Of a DNA stretch of 64,000 nucleotides, positions 53,201 through 64,000 are shown one piece after another (the stretch's first letter is position 1; the number at the start of each line of letters is the position of its first letter). The notes under the pieces are model-generated. The model searched no databases, was not told the origin of the DNA, and saw nothing but the letters and a program-made list of their open reading frames with translations. The DNA is from Eutreptiella sp. 'Long Island Sound 2002'. Lineage: Eukaryota > Euglenozoa > Euglenophyceae > Eutreptiales > Eutreptiaceae. The stretch covers positions 153,524,961-153,588,960 of the forward strand of contig OZ038382.1 in the NCBI GenBank assembly GCA_964036045.1, given 5' to 3'. The translations under genes were made by a program, and so were the position numbers.

Positions 53201-56190
53201 CAGAAATGATGCTAAACGGCCCAAAAAACGGGCTCACATATACTCAAAACGATCGTGAGAAGTGGCGTAACACGTTTACGATGATTGTTTCTGCTAGTTT
53301 GCATGTTTTGGTGACTGAAAAAGTCCAACAAGCCAGTACGATCACTTTGGCGCCCAGGTGCTCCCACGCATCGGACTCTCCCGGACCAGCTATGGTGGAA
53401 TTTCTCTCCAATCCCTTTATTCCTTGCAACTTGCGCCCAGAATATCTCAATACTGGTGGCATTTACCCCCCTATACGACGTGCTCAGTGCGACCGGAGGG
53501 GGGCCCCCTTGGGCAAGCGGTGAAGCCCCGTCCCAAGGGGTGCGCTCCTTTGCCGTTGCCCAGGGGGCAAGCCACCCTGCAATTTTGGGCGGTTGGTGGG
53601 GCCATGTTGTCCCTAACCCCCAAAAATCATATTTGAGGTTGGTTTGGCACCAATACGTGGTCGGTGGTGGGTGTGGGTGCACCCCTGTGCCGAGAAGAAA
53701 AAAACGGAGAAAACGGCAAAACAAAGTTTCCAACCCTCTTGGACCGAGTTTTTGCAAGGCCCATATCTCCAAACTGGTATGCGCACCCCCGTTTTTTTTG
53801 CTTTCATTGCGAAGTCCACATCAAATAGTACCCAAAAAGACGAAAAAAAATTTCGCATTTTTTGGACCCCCCCCCCTGGAAAAAAATTTTTTTCCGGCCA
53901 TGCCATCATCAAAATCACCCAAACTCAGGAGTTTTCTGTATTCATCTCAGAAATGATGCTAAACGGCCCAAAAAACGGGCTCACATATACTCAAAACGAT
54001 CGTGAGAAGTGGCGTAACACGTTTACGATGATTGTTTCTGCTAGTTTGCATGTTTTGGTGACTGAAAAAGTCCAACAAGCCAGGACGATCACTTTGGCGC
54101 CCAGGTGCTCCCACGCATCGGACTCTCCCGGACCAGCTATGGTGGAATTTCTCTCCAATCCCTTTATTCCTTGCAACTTGCGCCCCAAATATCTCAATAC
54201 TGGTGGCGTTTACCCCCCTATACGACGTGCTCAATGCGACCGGAGGGGGGCCCCCTTGGGCAAGCGGCGAAGCCCCGTCCCAAGGGGTGCGGCCCTTTGC
54301 CGTTGCCCAGGGGGCAAGCCACCCTGCATTTTTGGGCGGTTGGTGGGGCCATGTTGTCCCTAACCCCCAAAAATCATATTTGAGGTTGGTTTGGCACCAA
54401 TACGTGGTCTGTGGTGGGTGTGGGTGCACCCCTGTGCCGAGAAGAAAAAAAGGAGAAAACGGCAAAACAAAGTTTCCAACCCTCTTGGACCGAATTTCTG
54501 CAAGGCCCATATCTCCAAACTGGTATGCGCACCCCCGTTTTTTTTGCTTTCTTTGCGAAGTCCACATCAAATAGTACCCAAAAATGCGAAAAAAAATTTC
54601 GCATTTTTTGGACCCCCCCCCCCGAAAAAAATTTTTTTCCGGCCATGCCATCATCAAAATCACCCAAACTCAGGAGTTTTCTGTATTCATCTCAGAAATG
54701 ATGCTAAACGGCCCAAAAAACGGGCTCACATATACTCAAAACGATCGTGAGAAGTGGCGTAACACGTTTACGATGATTGTTTCTGCTAGTTTGCATGTTT
54801 TGGTGACTGAAAAAGTCCAACAAGCCAGTACGATCACTTTGGCGCCCAGGTGCTCCCACGCATCGGACTCTCCCGGACCAGCTATGGTGGAATTTCTCTC
54901 CAATCCCTTTATTCCTTGCAACTTGCGCCCAGAATATCTCAATACTGGTGGCATTTACCCCCCTATACGACGTGCTCAGTGCGACCGGAGGGGGGCCCCC
55001 TTGGGCAAGCGGTGAAGCCCCGTCCCAAGGGGTGCGCTCCTTTGCCGTTGCCCAGGGGGCAAGCCACCCTGCAATTTTGGGCGGTTGGTGGGGCCATGTT
55101 GTCCCTAACCCCCAAAAATCATATTTGAGGTTGGTTTGGCACCAATACGTGGTCGGTGGTGGGTGTGGGTGCACCCCTGTGCCGAGAAGAAAAAAACGGA
55201 GAAAACGGCAAAACAAAGTTTCCAACCCTCTTGGACCGAGTTTTTGCAAGGCCCATATCTCCAAACTGGTATGCGCACCCCCGTTTTTTTTGCTTTCATT
55301 GCGAAGTCCACATCAAATAGTACCCAAAAAGACGAAAAAAAATTTCGCATTTTTTGGACCCCCCCCCCTGGAAAAAAATTTTTTTCCGGCCATGCCATCA
55401 TCAAAATCACCCAAACTCAGGAGTTTTCTGTATTCATCTCAGAAATGATGCTAAACGGCCCAAAAAACGGGCTCACATATACTCAAACCGATCGTGAGAA
55501 GTGGCGTAACACGTTTACGATGATTGTTTCTGCTAGTTTGCATGTTTTGGTGACTGAAAAAGTCCAACAAGCCAGTACGATCACTTTGGCGCCCAGGTGC
55601 TCCCACGCATCGGACTCTCCCGGACCAGCTATGGTGGAATTTCTCTCCAATCCCTTTATTCCTTGCAACTTGCGCCCCAAATATCTCAATACTGGTGGCG
55701 TTTACCCCCCTATACGACGTGCTCAATGCGACCGGAGGGGGGCCCCCTTGGGCAAGCGGCGAAGCCCCGTCCCAAGGGGTGCGGCCCTTTGCCGTTGCCC
55801 AGGGGGCAAGCCACCCTGCAATTTTGGGCGGTTGGTGGGGCCATGTTGTCCCTAACCCCCAAAAATCATATTTGAGGTTGGTTTGGCACCAATACGTGGT
55901 CTGTGGTGGGTGTGGGTGCACCCCTGTGCCGAGAAGAAAAAAAGGAGAAAACGGCAAAACAAAGTTTCCAACCCTCTTGGACCGAATTTCTGCAAGGCCC
56001 ATATCTCCAAACTGGTATGCGCACCCCCGTTTTTTTTGCTTTCTTTGCGAAGTCCACATCAAATAGTACCCAAAAATGCGAAAAAAAAATTTCGCATTTT
56101 TTGGACCCCCCCCCCCGAAAAATTTTTTTTTCCGGCCATGCCATCATCAAAATCACCCAAACTCAGGAGTTTTCTGTATTCATCTCAGAA
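50225..56190 (+). repeat. Tetrameric higher-order repeat, two copies of 2,984 bp
   Basis: A monomers at 50225, 51717, 53209 and 54701 alternate with C-like monomers (agccaggacg; 50972, 53956) and D monomers (actcaaaccgatcg; 52464, 55448). The C and D variants each return after exactly 2,984 bp. The second copy departs within its last monomer. Confidence 0.8.
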
Positions 56191-56939
56191 ATGATGCTAA
56201 ACGGCCCAAAAAACGGGCTCACATATACTCAAAACGATCGTGAGAAGTGGCGTAACACGTTTACGATGATTGTTTCTGCTAGTTTGCATGTTTTGGTGAC
56301 TGAAAAAGTCCAACAAGCCAGTACGATCACTTTGGCGCCCAGGTGCTCCCACGCATCGGACTCTCCCGGACCAGCTATGGTGGAATTTCTCTCCAATCCC
56401 TTTATTCCTTGCAACTTGCGCCCCAAATATCTCAATACTGGTGGCGTTTACCCCCCTATACGACGTGCTCAATGCGACCGGAGGGGGGCCCCCTTGGGCA
56501 AGCGGCGAAGCCCCGTCCCAAGGGGTGTGGCCCTTTGCCGTTGCCCAGGGGGCAAGCCACCCTGCAATTTTGGGCGGTTGGTGGGGCCATGTTGTCCCTA
56601 ACCCCCAAAAATCATATTTGAGGTTGGTTTGGCACCAATACGTGGTCTGTGGTGGGTGTGGGTGCACCCCTGTGCCGAGAAGAAAAAAAGGAGAAAACGG
56701 CAAAACAAAGTTTCCAACCCTCTTGGACCGAATTTCTGCAAGGCCCATATCTCCAAACTGGTATGCGCACCCCCGTTTTTTTTGCTTTCTTTGCGAAGTC
56801 CACATCAAATAGTACCCAAAAATGCGAAAAAAAAATTTCGCATTTTTTGGACCCCCCCCCCCGAAAAATTTTTTTTTCCGGCCATGCCATCATCAAAATC
56901 ACCCAAACTCAGGAGTTTTCTGTATTCATCTCAGAAATG

Positions 56940-59925
56940 ATGCTAAACGGCCCAAAAAACGGGCTCACATATACTCAAAACGATCGTGAGAAGTGGCGTA
57001 ACACGTTTACGATGATTGTTTCTGCTAGTTTGCATGTTTTGGTGACTGAAAAAGTCCAACAAGCCAGTACGATCACTTTGGCGCCCAGGTGCTCCCACGC
57101 ATCGGACTCTCCCGGACCAGCTATGGTGGAATTTCTCTCCAATCCCTTTATTCCTTGCAACTTGCGCCCCAAATATCTCAATACTGGTGGCGTTTACCCC
57201 CCTATACGACGTGCTCAATGCGACCGGAGGGGGGCCCCCTTGGGCAAGCGGCGAAGCCCCGTCCCAAGGGGTGCGGCCCTTTGCCGTTGCCCAGGGGGCA
57301 AGCCACCCTGCAATTTTGGGCGGTTGGTGGGGCCATGTTGTCCCTAACCCCCAAAAATCATATTTGAGGTTGGTTTGGCACCAATACGTGGTCTGTGGTG
57401 GGTGTGGGTGCACCCCTGTGCCGAGAAGAAAAAAAGGAGAAAACGGCAAAACAAAGTTTCCAACCCTCTTGGACCGAATTTCTGCAAGGCCCATATCTCC
57501 AAACTGGTATGCGCACCCCCGTTTTTTTTGCTTTCTTTGCGAAGTCCACATCAAATAGTACCCAAAAATGCGAAAAAAAAATTTCGCATTTTTTGGACCC
57601 CCCCCCCCGAAAAAATTTTTTTTCCGGCCATGCCATCATCAAAATCACCCAAACTCAGGAGTTTTCTGTATTCATCTCAGAAATGATGCTAAACGGCCCA
57701 AAAAACGGGCTCACATATACTCAAAACGATCGTGAGAAGTGGCGTAACACGTTTACGATGATTGTTTCTGCTAGTTTGCATGTTTTGGTGACTGAAAAAG
57801 TCCAACAAGCCAGTACGATCACTTTGGCGCCCAGGTGCTCCCACGCATCGGACTCTCCCGGACCAGCTATGGTGGAATTTCTCTCCAATCCCTTTATTCC
57901 TTGCAACTTGCGCCCCAAATATCTCAATACTGGTGGCGTTTACCCCCCTATACGACGTGCTCAATGCGACCGGAGGGGGGCCCCCTTGGGCAAGCGGCGA
58001 AGCCCCGTCCCAAGGGGTGCGGCCCTTTGCCGTTGCCCAGGGGGCAAGCCACCCTGCAATTTTGGGCGGTTGGTGGGGCCATGTTGTCCCTAACCCCCAA
58101 AAATCATATTTGAGGTTGGTTTGGCACCAATACGTGGTCTGTGGTGGGTGTGGGTGCACCCCTGTGCCGAGAAGAAAAAAAGGAGAAAACGGCAAAACAA
58201 AGTTTCCAACCCTCTTGGACCGAATTTCTGCAAGGCCCATATCTCCAAACTGGTATGCGCACCCCCGTTTTTTTTGCTTTCTTTGCGAAGTCCACATCAA
58301 ATAGTACCCAAAAATGCGAAAAAAAAATTTCGCATTTTTTGGACCCCCCCCCCCGAAAAAAATTTTTTTTCCGGCCATGCCATCATCAAAATCACCCAAA
58401 CTCAGGAGTTTTCTGTATTCATCTCAGAAATGATGCTAAACGGCCCAAAAAACGGGCTCACATATACTCAAAACGATCGTGAGAAGTGGCGTAACACGTT
58501 TACGATGATTGTTTCTGCTAGTTTGCATGTTTTGGTGACTGAAAAAGTCCAACAAGCCAGTACGATCACTTTGGCGCCCAGGTGCTCCCACGCATCGGAC
58601 TCTCCCGGACCAGCTATGGTGGAATTTCTCTCCAATCCCTTTATTCCTTGCAACTTGCGCCCCAAATATCTCAATACTGGTGGCGTTTACCCCCCTATAC
58701 GACGTGCTCAATGCGACCGGAGGGGGGCCCCCTTGGGCAAGCGGCGAAGCCCCGTCCCAAGGGGTGCGGCCCTTTGCCGTTGCCCAGGGGGCAAGCCACC
58801 CTGCAATTTTGGGCGGTTGGTGGGGCCATGTTGTCCCTAACCCCCAAAAATCATATTTGAGGTTGGTTTGGCACCAATACGTGGTCTGTGGTGGGTGTGG
58901 GTGCACCCCTGTGCCGAGAAGAAAAAAAGGAGAAAACGGCAAAACAAAGTTTCCAACCCTCTTGGACCGAATTTCTGCAAGGCCCATATCTCCAAACTGG
59001 TATGCGCACCCCCGTTTTTTTTGCTTTCTTTGCGAAGTCCACATCAAATAGTACCCAAAAATGCGAAAAAAAAATTTCGCATTTTTTGGACCCCCCCCCC
59101 CGAAAAAATTTTTTTTCCGGCCATGCCATCATCAAAATCACCCAAACTCAGGAGTTTTCTGTATTCATCTCAGAAATGATGCTAAACGGCCCAAAAAACG
59201 GGCTCACATATACTCAAAACGATCGTGAGAAGTGGCGTAACACGTTTACGATGATTGTTTCTGCTAGTTTGCATGTTTTGGTGACTGAAAAAGTCCAACA
59301 AGCCAGTACGATCACTTTGGCGCCCAGGTGCTCCCACGCATCGGACTCTCCCGGACCAGCTATGGTGGAATTTCTCTCCAATCCCTTTATTCCTTGCAAC
59401 TTGCGCCCCAAATATCTCAATACTGGTGGCGTTTACCCCCCTATACGACGTGCTCAATGCGACCGGAGGGGGGCCCCCTTGGGCAAGCGGCGAAGCCCCG
59501 TCCCAAGGGGTGCGGCCCTTTGCCGTTGCCCAGGGGGCAAGCCACCCTGCAATTTTGGGCGGTTGGTGGGGCCATGTTGTCCCTAACCCCCAAAAATCAT
59601 ATTTGAGGTTGGTTTGGCACCAATACGTGGTCTGTGGTGGGTGTGGGTGCACCCCTGTGCCGAGAAGAAAAAAAGGAGAAAACGGCAAAACAAAGTTTCC
59701 AACCCTCTTGGACCGAATTTCTGCAAGGCCCATATCTCCAAACTGGTATGCGCACCCCCGTTTTTTTTGCTTTCTTTGCGAAGTCCACATCAAATAGTAC
59801 CCAAAAATGCGAAAAAAAAATTTCGCATTTTTTGGACCCCCCCCCCCGAAAAAAATTTTTTTTCCGGCCATGCCATCATCAAAATCACCCAAACTCAGGA
59901 GTTTTCTGTATTCATCTCAGAAATG
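56940..59925 (+). repeat. Dimeric higher-order repeat (period 1,493 bp)
   Basis: Monomers with markers at 57686 and 59179 share the same homopolymer lengths, as do those at 56940 and 58433. The step is 1,493 bp in both cases. Confidence 0.55.
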
Positions 59926-62900
59926 ATGCTAAACGGCCCAAAAAACGGGCTCACATATACTCAAAACGATCGTGAGAAGTGGCGTAACACGTTTACGATG
60001 ATTGTTTCTGCTAGTTTGCATGTTTTGGTGACTGAAAAAGTCCAACAAGCCAGTACGATCACTTTGGCGCCCAGGTGCTCCCACGCATCGGACTCTCCCG
60101 GACCAGCTATGGTGGAATTTCTCTCCAATCCCTTTATTCCTTGCAACTTGCGCCCCAAATATCTCAATACTGGTGGCGTTTACCCCCCTATACGACGTGC
60201 TCAATGCGACCGGAGGGGGGCCCCCTTGGGCAAGCGGCGAAGCCCCGTCCCAAGGGGTGCGGCCCTTTGCCGTTGCCCAGGGGGCAAGCCACCCTGCATT
60301 TTTGGGCGGTTGGTGGGGCCATGTTGTCCCTAACCCCCAAAAATCATATTTGAGGTTGGTTTGGCACCAATACGTGGTCTGTGGTGGGTGTGGGTGCACC
60401 CCTGTGCCGAGAAGAAAAAAAGGAGAAAACGGCAAAACAAAGTTTCCAACCCTCTTGGACCGAATTTCTGCAAGGCCCATATCTCCAAACTGGTATGCGC
60501 ACCCCCGTTTTTTTTGCTTTCTTTGCGAAGTCCACATCAAATAGTACCCAAAAATGCGAAAAAAAAATTTCGCATTTTTTGGACCCCCCCCCCCGAAAAA
60601 AATTTTTTTCCGGCCATGCCATCATCAAAATCACCCAAACTCAGGAGTTTTCTGTATTCATCTCAGAAATGATGCTAAACGGCCCAAAAAACGGGCTCAC
60701 ATATACTCAAAACGATCGTGAGAAGTGGCGTAACACGTTTACGATGATTGTTTCTGCTAGTTTGCATGTTTTGGTGACTGAAAAAGTCCAACAAGCCAGT
60801 ACGATCACTTTGGCGCCCAGGTGCTCCCACGCATCGGACTCTCCCGGACCAGCTATGGTGGAATTTCTCTCCAATCCCTTTATTCCTTGCAACTTGCGCC
60901 CCAAATATCTCAATACTGGTGGCGTTTACCCCCCTATACGACGTGCTCAATGCGACCGGAGGGGGGCCCCCTTGGGCAAGCGGCGAAGCCCCGTCCCAAG
61001 GGGTGCGGCCCTTTGCCGTTGCCCAGGGGGCAAGCCACCCTGCATTTTTGGGCGGTTGGTGGGGCCATGTTGTCCCTAACCCCCAAAAATCATATTTGAG
61101 GTTGGTTTGGCACCAATACGTGGTCTGTGGTGGGTGTGGGTGCACCCCTGTGCCGAGAAGAAAAAAAGGAGAAAACGGCAAAACAAAGTTTCCAACCCTC
61201 TTGGACCGAATTTCTGCAAGGCCCATATCTCCAAACTGGTATGCGCACCCCCGTTTTTTTTGCTTTCTTTGCGAAGTCCACATCAAATAGTACCCAAAAA
61301 TGCGAAAAAAAAATTTCGCATTTTTTGGACCCCCCCCCCCGAAAAATTTTTTTTTCCGGCCATGCCATCATCAAAATCACCCAAACTCAGGAGTTTTCTG
61401 TATTCATCTCAGAAATGATGCTAAACGGCCCAAAAAACGGGCTCACATATACTCAAAACGATCGTGAGAAGTGGCGTAACACGTTTACGATGATTGTTTC
61501 TGCTAGTTTGCATGTTTTGGTGACTGAAAAAGTCCAACAAGCCAGTACGATCACTTTGGCGCCCAGGTGCTCCCACGCATCGGACTCTCCCGGACCAGCT
61601 ATGGTGGAATTTCTCTCCAATCCCTTTATTCCTTGCAACTTGCGCCCCAAATATCTCAATACTGGTGGCGTTTACCCCCCTATACGACGTGCTCAATGCG
61701 ACCGGAGGGGGGCCCCCTTGGGCAAGCGGCGAAGCCCCGTCCCAAGGGGTGCGGCCCTTTGCCGTTGCCCAGGGGGCAAGCCACCCTGCAATTTTGGGCG
61801 GTTGGTGGGGCCATGTTGTCCCTAACCCCCAAAAATCATATTTGAGGTTGGTTTGGCACCAATACGTGGTCTGTGGTGGGTGTGGGTGCACCCCTGTGCC
61901 GAGAAGAAAAAGAGGAGAAAACGGCAAAACAAAGTTTCCAACCCTCTTGGACCGAATTTCTGCAAGGCCCATATCTCCAAACTGGTATGCGCACCCCCGT
62001 TTTTTTTGCTTTCATTGCGAAGTCCACATCAAATAGTACCCAAAAATGCGAAAAAAAAATTTCGCATTTTTTGGACCCCCCCCCCTGGAAAAAAAATTTT
62101 TTCCGGCCATGCCATGATCAAAATCACCCAAACTCAGGAGTTTTCTGTATTCATCTCAGAAATGATGCTAAACGGCCCAAAAAACGGGCTCACATATACT
62201 CAAAACGATCGTGAGAAGTGGCGTAACAGGTTTACGATGATTGTTTCTGCTAGTTTGCATGTTTTGGTGACTGAAAAAGTCCAACAAGCCAGTACGATCA
62301 CTTTGGCGCCCAGGTGCTCCCACGCATCGGACTCTCCCGGACCAGCTATGGTGGAATTTCTCTCCAATCCCTTTATTCCTTGCAACTTGCGCCCCAAATA
62401 TCTCAATACTGGTGGCGTTTACCCCCCTATACGACGTGCTCAATGCGACCGGAGGGGGGCCCCCTTGGGCAAGCGGCGAAGCCCCGTCCCAAGGGGTGCG
62501 GCCCTTTGCCGTTGCCCAGGGGGCAAGCCACCCTGCAATTTTGGGCGGTTGGTGGGGCCATGTTGTCCCTAACCCCCAAAAATCATATTTGAGGTTGGTT
62601 TGGCACCAATACGTGGTCTGTGGTGGGTGTGGGTGCACCCCTGTGCCGAGAAGAAAAAGAGGAGAAAACGGCAAAACAAAGTTTCCAACCCTCTTGGACC
62701 GAATTTCTGCAAGGCCCATATCTCCAAACTGGTATGCGCACCCCCGTTTTTTTTGCTTTCTTTGCGAAGTCCACATCAAATGATACCCAAAAATGCGAAA
62801 AAAAAATTTCGCATTTTTTGGACCCCCCCCCCCGAAAAAATTTTTTTTCCGGCCATGCCATCATCAAAATCACCCAAACTCAGGAGTTTTCTGTATTCAT

Positions 62901-64000
62901 CTCAGAAATGATGCTAAACGGCCCAAAAAACGGGCTCACATATACTCAAAACGATCGTGAGAAGTGGCGTAACACGTTTACGATGATTGTTTCTGCTAGT
63001 TTGCATGTTTTGGTGACTGAAAAAGTCCAACAAGCCAGTACGATCACTTTGGCGCCCAGGTGCTCCCACGCATCGGACTCTCCCGGACCAGCTATGGTGG
63101 AATTTCTCTCCAATCCCTTTATTCCTTGCAACTTGCGCCCCAAATATCTCAATACTGGTGGCGTTTACCCCCCTATACGACGTGCTCAATGCGACCGGAG
63201 GGGGGCCCCCTTGGGCAAGCGGCGAAGCCCCGTCCCAAGGGGTGCGGCCCTTTGCCGTTGCCCAGGGGGCAAGCCACCCTGCATTTTTGGGCGGTTGGTG
63301 GGGCCATGTTGTCCCTAACCCCCAAAAATCATATTTGAGGTTGGTTTGGCACCAATACGTGGTCTGTGGTGGGTGTGGGTGCACCCCTGTGCCGAGAAGA
63401 AAAAAAAGGAGAAAACGGCAAAACAAAGTTTCCAACCCTCTTGGACCGAATTTCTGCAAGGCCCATATCTCCAAACTGGTATGCGCACCCCCGTTTTTTT
63501 TGCTTTCTTTGCGAAGTCCACATCAAATAGTACCCAAAAATGCGAAAAAAAAATTTCGCATTTTTTGGACCCCCCCCCCCGAAAAAAAATTTTTTCCGGC
63601 CATGCCATCATCAAAATCACCCAAACTCAGGAGTTTTCTGTATTCATCTCAGAAATGATGCTAAACGGCCCAAAAAACGGGCTCACATATACTCAAAACG
63701 ATCGTGAGAAGTGGCGTAACACGTTTACGATGTTTGTTATGCTAGTTTGCATGTTTTGGTGACTGAAAAAGTCCAACAAGCCAGTACGATTACTTTGGCG
63801 CCCAGGTGCTCCCACGCATCGGACTCTCCCGGACCAGCTATGGTGGAATTTCTCTCCAATCCCTTTATTCCTTGCAACTTGCGCCCCAAATATCTCAATA
63901 CTGGTGGCGTTTACCCCCCTATACGACGTGCTCAATGCGACCGGAGGGGGGCCCCCTTGGGCAAGCGGCGAAGCCCCGTCCCAAGGGGTGCGGCCCTTTG

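Larger units (their letters stand above)
41274..64000 (+). repeat. Satellite zone with 745-747-bp monomers (right part)
   Basis: Thirty-one markers from 41274 to 63658. Steps are 745, 746 or 747 bp. Typical bases are ctatggtgg, and in most copies gtggtctgtgg, agaagaaaaaaagg and ctttctttgcg. The zone runs off the window. Several higher-order patterns are nested in it. No gene is present. Confidence 0.93.

Noticed and set aside
24886-64000. Many open frames of 120-239 codons on both strands in every satellite monomer
   Set aside because: They recur only because the DNA repeats. Homopolymer changes shift the frames between copies, and all six frames show similar lengths. No domain or coding signature is visible.
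24752-64000. CENP-B-box-like motif in the satellite
   Set aside because: I found no stretch matching the core bases, so I make no claim of a centromere protein site.

Overview
This is a 64-kb window of eukaryotic nuclear DNA, most likely heterochromatin. It holds no recognisable host gene, rRNA or tRNA. Two things fill it. One is a head-to-tail satellite array with a monomer of about 743-757 bp (63 copies of a fixed marker, all in one orientation). The other is a single full-length LTR retrotransposon of 17,153 bp inserted into that array. The host cannot be named from the sequence. The case for a eukaryote rests on the satellite, the Ty3/gypsy (chromovirus) element with a chromodomain, and a Kozak-type start site.

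Layout. Positions 1-7598 are the left satellite block. Positions 7599-24751 are the retrotransposon, which reads right to left (minus strand). Positions 24752-64000 are the right satellite block. A 4-bp duplication (GTAC) flanks the element. Removing the element and one duplication rebuilds one normal satellite monomer, so this is a clean insertion.

The element, in its own 5'-3' order on the minus strand: 5' LTR (24751-21806); an 11-nt primer binding site touching the LTR; an ATG-free leader; a very long gag (ATG at 21393); one in-frame UAG; pol in the same frame (protease, a Dam-methyltransferase-like module, reverse transcriptase, RNase H, integrase, GPY/F-like module, chromodomain); a second in-frame UAG inside the chromodomain; a UGA 37 codons later; 1.5 kb without genes; a polypurine tract; and the 3' LTR (10544-7599). 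The two 2,946-bp LTRs differ at 13 sites by my hand count, so the insertion is recent.

The most notable point is the priming signal. The primer binding site does not match a usual tRNA end. It is an exact 11-nt complement of a segment inside the LTR, 123 nt from the LTR's 3' edge. That is the arrangement of self-priming chromoviruses of the Tf1/sushi type. It also predicts the RNA 5' end. The second notable point is a 9.4-kb gag-pol frame broken only by two UAG codons.

The satellite falls into zones that differ in monomer length and diagnostic bases, with locally homogenised higher-order repeats (dimers, trimers of 2,238 bp, tetramers of 2,984 bp). Each monomer carries a GC-rich hairpin of about 66 nt and an A/T-rich inverted repeat. 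The chromodomain fits an element that integrates into, or persists in, methylated satellite chromatin.
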